Positions 8,142 through 16,290 of a stretch of 38,710 bases of DNA are shown here, piece by piece (the first letter of the stretch is position 1; each line of letters starts with the position of its first letter). Location of the stretch: the NCBI GenBank assembly GCA_017857395.1, contig JAFMDF010000057.1, positions 1 through 38,710 on the forward strand, written 5' to 3'. The notes beneath the pieces are model-generated. The model ran no database searches, was not told the DNA's origin, and worked only from the letters and a program-made list of their open reading frames with translations. Source of the stretch: Bacteroidota bacterium (lineage in GTDB: Bacteria; Bacteroidota; Bacteroidia; Chitinophagales; Saprospiraceae). Both the position numbers and the translations under genes were made by a program.

Positions 8142-9191
8142 TTAAAAAATAACCTCTGTTGCGCCCCAACCATACCGAGGGTGATACTCGTTTTTAAAAG
8201 TTTTCACTTCGGGCATTTGAATTAATCGACTAGCAATCATATTTTTCAACTTACCTTTCCCAATTCCATGAATGACATAAATTCTAGGCACACCTAATCG
8301 AATTGCTTTATCCATATATTGCTCAAAATGGTTGAGTTGCAATTGCAATTTTTCAGAGCTAGACATCTTTCCTTTTCGGCTCGGTAAATTTTCAATATGT
8401 AAATCTATTTCTCCTTTGAAATTGGCGTATTCTTCTACATCGTGTACATTATATTTTTGATTCCCAGATTTTTGATATTGGACGGGGCGCACATTCTTTT
8501 GCGTATACGATTTTAAATCATCTTCTTTATTCGCCTTCTTTGAGACAAGGTTATCAAATAAAACATACAAATGCACGGCACGGTCTAATAAGGGCGCAAT
8601 TTTGATTTTTTTAAAAAACTGCTTGGCTTTTATTTTAAGCGTTTTTTGTTGTTTGTTTCCAGTGCCAGCCGTCGTTACTTCCCAGCATTCTATTTCATAA
8701 GTCGGTGTATCATTTAGTTGGTCAAATAATACATCCGCTAATTGATAAGAAGAATGAGCAGTTAACTTACCATGTGTCTTTCTAGTAGACTCATTAGGTA
8801 AATTGCGTTGACTGCTAAAAATAAATTCAGAAGTCGTATCATTTAACAAAAAAACTTGATAATGGGTGGTTAGCCCTTCTATATCATATTTTGGGTCGAA
8901 TGCTAGTTGTATACCTTGACTTTTGAAAGCAGTATAATTATCAGTGGATGCTGGGGGGGCATATTGAACCACCTTTTCGCTAATAGTAGCTGCTGGAGCG
9001 GCACTAGTTTTAACTTTGGCTACGGGCGCTTGATAATCTTGTTCTCGAATCAGGTCTTCTTCAAAGATAGGAATTTCCATCTCTTGCGCAGGTATCCATA
9101 CATTGAGCATTCCATCTGCTAACATTTTGGTGACCTCACCGTGGTCGCCTGTGTGCTTGAGCCTAACTTTTGTTCCTATAGCAAAGAGCAT
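8142..9191 (-). CDS. DUF2027 and Smr domain protein
   Basis: 349 aa cytoplasmic protein. Residues 1-50 resemble the small beta-barrel seen at the N-terminus of Bacteroidota DUF2027 proteins, and the middle (about 90-215) is a beta-rich DUF2027 domain. The C-terminus is an Smr domain with IDLHIENL (262-269), HGIGKGKLK (308-316) and the closing YGWGATEVIF. Smr domains of MutS2 and relatives are nucleases or nucleic-acid binders, and some act on stalled ribosomes. Which applies here is not known. The Smr core is complete, so activity is plausible. It is encoded alone, convergent with HMG-CoA reductase. Confidence 0.82.
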   Translation of the reverse strand: MLFAIGTKVRLKHTGDHGEVTKMLADGMLNVWIPAQEMEIPIFEEDLIREQDYQAPVAKVKTSAAPAATISEKVVQYAPPASTDNYTAFKSQGIQLAFDPKYDIEGLTTHYQVFLLNDTTSEFIFSSQRNLPNESTRKTHGKLTAHSSYQLADVLFDQLNDTPTYEIECWEVTTAGTGNKQQKTLKIKAKQFFKKIKIAPLLDRAVHLYVLFDNLVSKKANKEDDLKSYTQKNVRPVQYQKSGNQKYNVHDVEEYANFKGEIDLHIENLPSRKGKMSSSEKLQLQLNHFEQYMDKAIRLGVPRIYVIHGIGKGKLKNMIASRLIQMPEVKTFKNEYHPRYGWGATEVIF

Positions 9192-9447
9192 GGATTTTTG
9201 GTTATTGTTATTTATAAATTTACTTTGTACGTAAAGGGTAAAGTTAGATATAATGGAGTAGAACTTTTGGAAATTTATTTTAAAAGGGGTAATATTAGGT
9301 GTTTGGTGGTGATTTGGCTAGACGGAATATAATGTGTAGCTAGAAATTAGCTGCCATGAAAAAAAACTACGACATCCAATATATGTAGGAAATAATCAGC
9401 TTGATACTCAATATGAGGGCTAATCTTGAAAGAAAGAACTAAAAATA

Positions 9448-9732
9448 ATGGAAGATGCAACCTTGCTAAATATTGGAATGATAAATTGGGTTTTAGGACT
9501 CGTTTTTATGATGCTTTCAAATACTTCAGGTCTAATCAAGAAAACAGATTATAAACGCACAGGATGGAGAAAATATAAAATAGGTTATTCTATTAATGAG
9601 ATTAAAAAAGTTATTGGATTAGTTGATGACAAGGAATTAAAAGATAAGTTGACGAGAAAGATCACATATCGAAAGTTTTCAATATTCCTATTGATTTCTA
9701 CTCCAGTTTTAGTAGCTATTGCTAGTTTATAG
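9448..9732 (+). CDS. Small membrane protein of unknown function
   Basis: 94 aa. Two predicted membrane segments (about 9-27 and 76-93) flank a basic cytoplasmic or periplasmic stretch rich in Lys and Arg (30-75: KKTDYKRTGWRKYKIGY and similar). The topology resembles DUF3784-like small proteins, but no family is assigned. The disrupted small gene at 9749 follows after 16 bp on the same strand, so they may once have formed a pair. The upstream 256 bp (9192-9447) show no promoter of good quality. Real coding status is supported by the hydrophobic pattern only. Confidence 0.5.
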   Translation: MEDATLLNIGMINWVLGLVFMMLSNTSGLIKKTDYKRTGWRKYKIGYSINEIKKVIGLVDDKELKDKLTRKITYRKFSIFLLISTPVLVAIASL

Positions 9733-9748
9733 AAAGAAAATTAAAGTA

Positions 9749-9996
9749 ATGAAAAAATAACATTAATACTGTTTCTCATAAGTCTTGGAATTTTTAGGTG
9801 GCTATGAATTGGGGTATATAACGGTGATGAATTTCCAGAAGATTATTTGTTCTTAAAACACAAACCAACTTGGAAATGGAGGTTTTACTCACCAATAGGA
9901 ATGAGTGATTTAAAATTAGAAAATCTAACTTTTGAGAAACAAAAGAAGGAATTATTATTTAAAGAATTTGTGAAAAATAGAGGATTAAGTAGATGA
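9749..9996 (+). pseudogene. Broken small membrane/secreted-protein gene
   Basis: The ATG at 9749 is followed by a run of six A and then TAA. If one A is restored the frame reads MKKITLILFLISLGIFRWL, a good signal/anchor sequence. It then meets an in-frame TGA at 9805-9807 and continues open for 62 codons (NGDEFPEDYLFLKHKPTWKW and on to KNRGLSR) until TGA at 9994. The two lesions, a homopolymer frameshift and a probable TGG-to-TGA change, break an otherwise coherent gene of about 80 codons. Alternatively, the A-run lesion could be a sequencing error or phase-variable slippage, but the TGA would still interrupt it. No family is recognised. Confidence 0.55.
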
Positions 9997-10042
9997 AAAG
10001 ATAACAGCCTAAAATACATTGAAATATAAGCCAACTTGAATA

Positions 10043-13000
10043 TCACCGCACCAAAGTAAAATCCCCAGAAAAGACCTCAACCAACCCATCAATAAACTCC
10101 ACCTCCGCAAAATAAATAAACACATCTGTAGATAATTTTTGCCGCTCAAATTCTCCATCCCAACCAACATTATCGGTTAAAGAAAAATTCTGCCGCTCAA
10201 AGACTCTCGAACCATTTCGTGCATAAATTTCAAAGCGAACAATTCGATTAATGTTTTCGCCACCGAACAAACCTAAAATATCATTTTTACCATCACCATT
10301 TGGAGAAAAAACATTCGGAACAAAAAGATTACGTGCTTGTAAAACGGAAACAGTAAGCGCATCTTCTGCGGTACAGCCTGTTACTTCATCGGTCACCCTA
10401 ACGGTGTAATTAGCCGTACTAAGTGGCCTTGCACTTACCGTTGCACAATCTAAACAACTTAGAGAATCAGTACTAAACCATTCAAAAATAACTTGTCTGT
10501 TAGCGGTTGCTTTTAAGTCGATGGTATTGCCTAAATTAATGGTTTGGTCTTCGCCTAAATTGACGGTAACTTCTGGCGGATTATTGATAATAATTTGGTC
10601 AAATGTTTTTTCACAACCATTATCATCCTGCATAACTAGCGCATAAGTTCCAGCTTGTAAATTGTCGATTTCTGAAGTGTTAGTAAAATTTTGATTATTG
10701 AGGGCATACCGATAAGGCGCAGTACCGCCGATTGGATTCGTGATGGCAATTAATCCACTATTTTCTCCACCAGGGCAAGTCACATCTTGCGTATTAATAG
10801 TAGCATCAATAGGTGTTGGTGCTACTAAAGTAACTCTTGCTTCATCAATACAGCCATTTTTATCTCGAACGGTTAAGTTATACTCTCCAGCAGATAAATT
10901 TTCGATGAAAGGAAGCACTGAACTTGTATTCCATATATATTCATAATTACCTGTTCCGCCCGTTGTAATATCGGTTAAAACGCCATTTCTATCCCCCCCA
11001 CAAGCGATGGCTTCTGTGATTTCTATACCTGCCATTAATTGATCAGGCTCGGTAATCTCTATACTAGCAGCACCTGTACAACCGCTTGTATTGGTGAGTC
11101 GAACTTCATGTAATCCTGCGGTTAAATTAGTAGCTGTTTCCGTCGTTTCTCCATTATCCCAAATAATAGTAGCGAGTGGTTCATTCGTGGTTATTGTCGC
11201 CTGACCATTGGCTTCTCCAAAACATTCGGCTGCTTGCACTTCGGAGAATTCAATAGAGAGAGCGGCTGGTTGAATAATGGAAAATTGGGCAGAATCTTGG
11301 CAATTATTTTCGTCTGTTACTGTCAAATTATAAAGCCCTGCACAAAGATTCGTTGGGTTTTGTATATTTTCTAAGGCATTATCCCAAGCAAAACTAAGAT
11401 TGCCTGTACCGCCAACTGCTATTACTTCAATTTGACCATCACAAGTTTCAAAACAACTAGCATTGGTTTTATTTACTAATGAAATACCAATTAAAGGCGG
11501 TGCTAAAATTTGAGCCACATAATTTTGGGCATCTTCTGCATTACTTACAAAAATATTATAATTACCAGCAGGTAAATTCTCGATTAAAATAGTAGAATCA
11601 TTTTCAGTAATTACCCCTAATGCAATAATCGAAGGATTTTCAATTCCTTGTAATCGATATTGATAAGGTGGTTTTCCCAATCTGACGACTAATTCAACTT
11701 GACCAGAAGCATCGGTTGCACAATTAAGCATACTCTCCATAACTTCTGCTGCAATAGGGATTGGAAATTCCATAACAAAACAAGTATCTATGGTACAACC
11801 CGCATTATTATCTGTAATCGTTAAACAATAAGATTCGCCACCTACTAAGTTATTTGCGACTTGATTCGTTTGACCACTGGACCATGCAAAACTGTAATCA
11901 CCTGTTCCAAATTGCGCACTAGCGACCATTACGCCACCAGTCTCTCCTTCTCCTCTTGCCAAATTGCCTATCCTTAAGTCTAAATCTAAGGCTTCTACTA
12001 CTCGCAGGTTCGTTTCGACAATCACTGCACAATCATCTGGGGTAACTATGGTGTCTAGATAAGTCCCTGCATTCACATATACCTTATTACCAACGGTTAT
12101 CATTTCTCCTCGACAGATAATGGCATCTTCCTGTATAGGCTCGGGATAACCTCTTTCTGCTACTACTACAGAAAAATTCCCCGTTGGATCGGCGGTTTGT
12201 CCGTCAACCATAATATAATAGGTTAATTTAGGATTGAGACATTCTAAACTTAAAAAAATAGTACTAGGATCACTTGAATTATTTTGCGTTGGTACTTCCG
12301 TTAAAGGCGCATCACATTGATTGCTTTCGCTAAAAAAAATAGCGACTTCTGGTTGGATTGGATCTTCACCTATAGGAGGAGGCAATTCGCTATTGACATT
12401 GATAAAGACGCGTCGAGATTCACTTGGCGTAAATTTAAACCAAACTGAATTATCGGTTGCAAAACCAGTCGTGGGATCATCTATGCTCGTGGCGCAATTA
12501 TTATTGTAAGTATCATCAATTGTTCCACTTGTAGAAACGGGTAAGGTGATGGCATTGCAAATATGGTCATTCGGTGCAATACCTCTATTGGTCGCATCTT
12601 CGCTAACGGAGATGCGAAAAGTAACCGAGCCACTAGATTCTAATGGAATATTATTTGGGGTGATGATAAAATTGGATTCATCTAAAGTATAGGTAATATC
12701 TATTCCAGGGGCAGGTAAAATAAATTCACCACAAATGACTTCTAAACAACCTTTATCATTAGCAGAAGCGTCAATGGCGCAAGGATTACTAAATAATCCA
12801 CCGATGTCATTATCAAAAGACCATAAGCAAACAAACAACTCGCCTCCGTTTAAATCGCTTAAGCAATCGACTGTAGTACTAAAATGTACCACATTTTCAT
12901 TGGGATAGGCAATCAGGTTAGAACAATTATTGTCGTAAAATCGAACAGGGTCATTTTCCACGGCAACTCCCCAAGTTGGGTCGGCAACAGACACGTTATC

Positions 13001-13135
13001 CGTACAAGTAGTGGTCGATTCACCCGTTAGCACTGTTAGTTCTACTGTAAATTGTGCAGCTAGCGGACTAATAGAGATTAAGAATATCAGACACAAATAA
13101 GAAAGCCTAAATGACAAATGTGATATGTACTTCAT
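10043..13135 (-). CDS. Secreted SprB-repeat protein with type B T9SS C-terminal domain
   Basis: 1030 aa. A signal peptide (1-27, ending PLAAQ) directs Sec export. Residues about 186-330 resemble a pre-peptidase C-terminal (PPC)-like domain (PNDHICNAITLPV). From about 385 to 850 come at least five SprB-type beta repeats with recurring patterns such as GGTGNLSFAWDN, LCAGLYNLTVTDENNC and LSAGEYNLTVRDKNGC. An Ig/PKD-like segment spans about 855-930. The last 95 residues (936-1030; FVPNVFSPNGDGKNDIL, WDGEF, FIYFAEVEF) are the gliding-motility-associated C-terminal domain (TIGR04131) that targets proteins to the type IX secretion system. It is therefore a surface or released adhesin-like protein. 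Many paired Cys are present in the repeats. It is divergent from the PLP-enzyme operon. Confidence 0.9.
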   Translation of the reverse strand: MKYISHLSFRLSYLCLIFLISISPLAAQFTVELTVLTGESTTTCTDNVSVADPTWGVAVENDPVRFYDNNCSNLIAYPNENVVHFSTTVDCLSDLNGGELFVCLWSFDNDIGGLFSNPCAIDASANDKGCLEVICGEFILPAPGIDITYTLDESNFIITPNNIPLESSGSVTFRISVSEDATNRGIAPNDHICNAITLPVSTSGTIDDTYNNNCATSIDDPTTGFATDNSVWFKFTPSESRRVFINVNSELPPPIGEDPIQPEVAIFFSESNQCDAPLTEVPTQNNSSDPSTIFLSLECLNPKLTYYIMVDGQTADPTGNFSVVVAERGYPEPIQEDAIICRGEMITVGNKVYVNAGTYLDTIVTPDDCAVIVETNLRVVEALDLDLRIGNLARGEGETGGVMVASAQFGTGDYSFAWSSGQTNQVANNLVGGESYCLTITDNNAGCTIDTCFVMEFPIPIAAEVMESMLNCATDASGQVELVVRLGKPPYQYRLQGIENPSIIALGVITENDSTILIENLPAGNYNIFVSNAEDAQNYVAQILAPPLIGISLVNKTNASCFETCDGQIEVIAVGGTGNLSFAWDNALENIQNPTNLCAGLYNLTVTDENNCQDSAQFSIIQPAALSIEFSEVQAAECFGEANGQATITTNEPLATIIWDNGETTETATNLTAGLHEVRLTNTSGCTGAASIEITEPDQLMAGIEITEAIACGGDRNGVLTDITTGGTGNYEYIWNTSSVLPFIENLSAGEYNLTVRDKNGCIDEARVTLVAPTPIDATINTQDVTCPGGENSGLIAITNPIGGTAPYRYALNNQNFTNTSEIDNLQAGTYALVMQDDNGCEKTFDQIIINNPPEVTVNLGEDQTINLGNTIDLKATANRQVIFEWFSTDSLSCLDCATVSARPLSTANYTVRVTDEVTGCTAEDALTVSVLQARNLFVPNVFSPNGDGKNDILGLFGGENINRIVRFEIYARNGSRVFERQNFSLTDNVGWDGEFERQKLSTDVFIYFAEVEFIDGLVEVFSGDFTLVR

Positions 13136-13540
13136 TAACAGTTAGTTAAGTCGGTTTTTGTAAAATAATAACGGTTAATCTTGGAACGATTTTGCAACCG
13201 TTCAAATTTTGTTAACCATTGATAAACAACGTTTTCTATTTAAAAAAGAGGTGTTTTGCTAGTCTTTTCCACTTTTTACAGGAGGTTTAAGATATTTTTA
13301 ACTTTGGAAAAGCAACAGGGGGAGTGAGTAGGTTAAAGGATGGAAGTCATAAGAATCTGGAATATCCAACTTTCTGCTTAAAATTGCAATATAAATAAGT
13401 ACTCGATTTGTTTTTTATTAAAATTTGTAGGATAGTAATCCTTTTAGGCCAATTTTTAATGATTTCATTGCCTTTCTATCCAGCAACCTTCTTACCTTGT
13501 GACCTTTCAACCTTTCAACCTTTTAACCTTGATTAAAAAC
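13136..13540. other. Divergent intergenic region with pyrimidine-rich leader tract
   Basis: 405 bp between the T9SS protein (minus) and the PLP enzyme (plus). No gene was seen. The right end (13484-13530) is a run of degenerate AACCTT(T/C) units ending 10 nt before the ATG at 13541. No clear TAnnTTTG box was found for either gene. Confidence 0.5.
13484..13530 (+). repeat. Degenerate tandem AACCTTTC tract in the leader
   Basis: About six imperfect copies of a 7-9 nt unit (CAACCTT, TACCTT, GACCTTT, CAACCTTT, CAACCTTTT, AACCTT) lie directly before the start codon at 13541. Related C/T-rich repeats precede several other genes in the window. Confidence 0.6.
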
Positions 13541-14749
13541 ATGAATCAAAAAATCCGCAAACAATTCCCTAGCCTAGCCCGCATTTCTAATGACCAACCT
13601 TTTACTTTTTTAGATGGCCCAGCGGGTACACAAGTTCCCAATTATGTGATTGATGCCATTTCTGATTATTATAAAACCTCTAATTCTAATGCACATGGGC
13701 ATTTTGCTTTAACCCATGAAACGGATGAAATAGTCGAAAGTACGAGGGCAAAAGTAGCGACTTTTTTAGGAGCGGAAGGTGGACATACCATTTCTTTTGG
13801 GCAAAACATGACGACCCTTAATTTTGCATTAAGTAGCGCTATTTCTGGAAGCCTACAAGCGGGAGATGAAGTTGTCATTACGCAATTGGACCATGAATCC
13901 AATCGAGCGCCTTGGTTAGCTTTGCGAGCCAATGGTATCATTATAAGAGAAGTAAAATTAAAAACAGATGGAACATTAGATTATAAAGATTTTGAGAATA
14001 AAATCAATGAAAGAACTCGGTTAGTCGCAATGGGTTGGGCGGCGAATATTTTTGGTACGATTAACGATGTGGTGAGCGTACGCAAAATGACACATGCCGT
14101 TGGTGCTTGGTTATTATTAGATGCGGTTCATTATGCACCGCATTTGTCCATAGATGTGCAAGCCATTGGTTGTGATTTTTTACTTTGTTCTGCTTATAAA
14201 TTTTATGGTCCGCACGTTGGTTTGTTATATTGCAAGCCTGGCTTATTAGACCGTTTGCAACCCTATCGATTAAGAACAGCTTATCAACATGCGCCTTATA
14301 GCATTGAGACAGGGACACTCAATCATGCAGCTATTGCAGGGGTAAAAGCGTCGATTGAATTTATGGAAACTTTTGGTAAAGGAAAAACCGAAAGAGCTAG
14401 ATTAGTGAGTGCTGTGAATAAAATTCATCAACATGAAATTGGTTTAGCACAACAATTGTATGATGGACTAGCGGCGATGAAAAAAGTGAAATTATATGGC
14501 CCACCAATGGATACGACTGAACGAGCGCCGACCTTATCTTTTTTGCATAAAAAGAAATCTTCCACAGAAATAGGTAAGTATTTAGGCAAACATAATATTT
14601 GTACTTGGTCTGGTCATTTTTATGCCATAAAATCGACGGAAGTTTTAGGATTAGCGGAAAAAGGAGGCGTGACTAGAATGGGGATTTCGGTATATAATGT
14701 AGCAGCAGATATAGATAGAACTTTGGAAATTATGCAACAATTAGGCTAA
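13541..14749 (+). CDS. Cysteine desulfurase-like PLP aminotransferase (class V)
   Basis: 402 aa from the ATG at 13541 (MNQKIRKQFPSL). An in-frame ATG at 13499 exists, but the 14 extra residues are encoded by the low-complexity leader, so the downstream start is preferred. The fold-type I class V signatures are clear: FLDGPAGTQVP near the N-terminus, N/HGHFALTHETDE, the LDHESNRAPW loop, DAVHYAPH with the PLP-ring Asp, and CSAYKFYGPHVG with the Schiff-base Lys. It matches the cysteine-desulfurase-like family TIGR01976 rather than IscS or SufS, and no neighbouring Fe-S genes are present. The reaction on a real substrate is unknown. The glycosyltransferase gene starts 3 bp after the stop, so they share a message. 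Confidence 0.88.
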   Translation: MNQKIRKQFPSLARISNDQPFTFLDGPAGTQVPNYVIDAISDYYKTSNSNAHGHFALTHETDEIVESTRAKVATFLGAEGGHTISFGQNMTTLNFALSSAISGSLQAGDEVVITQLDHESNRAPWLALRANGIIIREVKLKTDGTLDYKDFENKINERTRLVAMGWAANIFGTINDVVSVRKMTHAVGAWLLLDAVHYAPHLSIDVQAIGCDFLLCSAYKFYGPHVGLLYCKPGLLDRLQPYRLRTAYQHAPYSIETGTLNHAAIAGVKASIEFMETFGKGKTERARLVSAVNKIHQHEIGLAQQLYDGLAAMKKVKLYGPPMDTTERAPTLSFLHKKKSSTEIGKYLGKHNICTWSGHFYAIKSTEVLGLAEKGGVTRMGISVYNVAADIDRTLEIMQQLG

Positions 14750-14752
14750 TTT

Positions 14753-15760
14753 ATGGCGGAACAGCTTATTAGTATATTAATGCCCGTTAAAAACACGGCT
14801 ATTTTTTTGCCTGATTGTTTGAACTCCATCTTACAACAGACAGAAAAAAATTGGGAATTAATTGCAGTCAATGACCATTCTACGGATGACTCTTTGGAAA
14901 TTTTGGAAGCACTTGCTCAAAAGGATGCGAGGATAAAGGTTTTTACCAATACAGGAGATGGAATTATTGATGCTTTACAATTAGCTTATGAAAATAGTCA
15001 AGGGCGGTTGATTACTCGGATGGATTCGGATGATATCATGTTACCTGAAAAATTAGCGGTTTTAAAAAAACAATTAATTACTCATAGTAAAGGGCATTTA
15101 GCCACAGGATTAGTACAATACTTTTCAGCAGACGGAGTAGGAGAGGGCTATCAAAAATATCAAGATTGGTTAAATGGGTTAACGATGAAAGGCGCTAACT
15201 TTCAAGATTTGTATAAGGAATGTGTGATTCCATCCCCTTGTTGGATGGTTTACCGAACAGATTTAGAAAAATGTGCTGCTTTTCGCCCGAATCGCTATCC
15301 AGAAGATTATGATTTATGTTTTCGCTTTTATGAAAATGGCTTAAAAATAATTCCAAATGACCAAGTTTTACACCAATGGAGAGATTATCCCAATCGCACT
15401 TCTCGCACCGATAAAAATTATGCAGATAACCGTTTTTTAGCCATTAAAGTGCATTATTTTTTAAAATTAGAAATGGATAAAACCCGCCCTTTAGTGATTT
15501 GGGGCGCTGGTAGAAAAGGAAAATTAATCGCTCGGCAATTAATCGAATACAAAATTGATTTTCAATGGGTCTGTAATAATGAAAGGAAAATTGGTAGAGA
15601 TATTTATGGGCAAATCTTACTGCCTTTTAATGCGATTAAAAAAATGAGTCAGCCTCAATTAATTATTTCTGTAGCGGGGAACTTACAACAAAAGGAGATT
15701 TTATATTATTTACTAAAAGAACAGTTTCAAGGCGGGGAAGATTATTTCTTTTTTTGTTGA
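14753..15760 (+). CDS. Family 2 glycosyltransferase with C-terminal Rossmann-like domain
   Basis: 335 aa. Residues 5-220 are a GT-A glycosyltransferase of family 2: SILMPVKN (7-14), NDHSTDDS (40-47) and the metal-binding RMDSDD (D91-x-D93). It has no membrane helix. Residues about 243-335 form a separate segment with a nucleotide-binding-like loop (PLVIWGAGRKGKLIARQLIE) and alternating strands and helices, ending at EDYFFFC. Such a tail is not part of the GT2 core and may bind a nucleotide sugar or partner. The gene follows the PLP enzyme by 3 bp with no own promoter. An AT-rich hairpin at 15941 may end the transcript. The acceptor is unknown. Confidence 0.85.
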   Translation: MAEQLISILMPVKNTAIFLPDCLNSILQQTEKNWELIAVNDHSTDDSLEILEALAQKDARIKVFTNTGDGIIDALQLAYENSQGRLITRMDSDDIMLPEKLAVLKKQLITHSKGHLATGLVQYFSADGVGEGYQKYQDWLNGLTMKGANFQDLYKECVIPSPCWMVYRTDLEKCAAFRPNRYPEDYDLCFRFYENGLKIIPNDQVLHQWRDYPNRTSRTDKNYADNRFLAIKVHYFLKLEMDKTRPLVIWGAGRKGKLIARQLIEYKIDFQWVCNNERKIGRDIYGQILLPFNAIKKMSQPQLIISVAGNLQQKEILYYLLKEQFQGGEDYFFFC

Positions 15761-15940
15761 TTTTAGTAATGGATAAAAATAAGTTGTACAAGTTGCATTT
15801 GATTTTTCACGGATTTAATGATGCCACGGATATTAGATGAATAGTTTATTTTTGTTGTAGTACTTACTTGTCTCTAATCTACTGAATAAAATGTCTCCAC
15901 TGCTTCAAATTCAATAATTAAAAGAGCAATCATTTATTAA

Positions 15941-15966
15941 AAAATTAGTATTTATATACTAATTTT
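15941..15966. terminator. AT-rich hairpin downstream of the glycosyltransferase gene
   Basis: Arms 15941-15950 (AAAATTAGTA) and 15957-15966 (TACTAATTTT) pair perfectly around a 6-nt loop. The stem has few G/C pairs and lies 181 nt after the stop codon, so it is a weak terminator candidate. Confidence 0.35.
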
Positions 15967-16021
15967 GAAAAAAGTAATAAATTAGCCATTATTTCAATTT
16001 CAATAATACTCAATTTGTAGA

Positions 16022-16265
16022 AGCGAATGAATTTGACCTGTACAGATAAAATGAGTAGCATTTTAGTATCTCAATTTTGTGTTATTTCTGACCTCAGAGA
16101 GGTCGCATATCTTTAGAAAATTAGCTACAAAAGTGACGACTCACGACCTCAGAGAGGTCGAATATTAAAAACGAACGAAATTTACTAGATGCGACCTCTC
16201 TGAGGTCATTCGATAGTATAACTTTTAAGCCTTTTATTTATCTGTACAGGTCTAATGAATTCGCT
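16022..16265. mobile_element. Nested inverted-repeat element (MITE- or REPIN-like), non-coding
   Basis: Terminal inverted repeats of 29 bp (16022-16050 and 16237-16265) agree at 26 of 29 positions, including an exact GACCTGTACAGATAAA. Inside, a 19-bp sequence at 16090-16108 (GACCTCAGAGAGGTCGCAT) recurs inverted and exact at 16189-16207. A third copy of GACCTCAGAGAGGTCG sits in the middle at 16145-16160. Each of these is itself a small palindrome (GACCTC-AGA-GAGGTC). No reading frame for a transposase is present and no target-site duplication is obvious, so mobility is inferred from structure only. Confidence 0.6.
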
Positions 16266-16290
16266 GATACATTTTAAACCTAATCAAAAA

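Larger units (their letters stand above)
15761..16290. other. Gap dominated by palindromic repeats
   Basis: 530 bp between the glycosyltransferase and the dehalogenase start. 15761-15940 shows nothing but AT-rich sequence. The rest is the hairpin at 15941 and the nested inverted-repeat element at 16022-16265. No coding frame was seen. Confidence 0.6.

Noticed and set aside
9141-9332. 63-aa plus-strand frame upstream of the small membrane protein
   Set aside because: It overlaps the 5' part of the Smr gene antisense and shows no domain or signal.
14061-14318. 85-aa minus-strand frame in the PLP enzyme
   Set aside because: It lies within a clear coding region with catalytic motifs on the other strand.
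16090-16207. Three GACCTCAGAGAGGTCG copies considered as a CRISPR array
   Set aside because: Copies differ in orientation and spacing, are only 16-19 bp, and no cas gene is near. They fit a nested palindromic element.
16255-16290. Upstream ATG for the dehalogenase
   Set aside because: It falls in the terminal repeat of the palindromic element and adds 12 residues not found in the family; the ATG at 16291 matches the family start.
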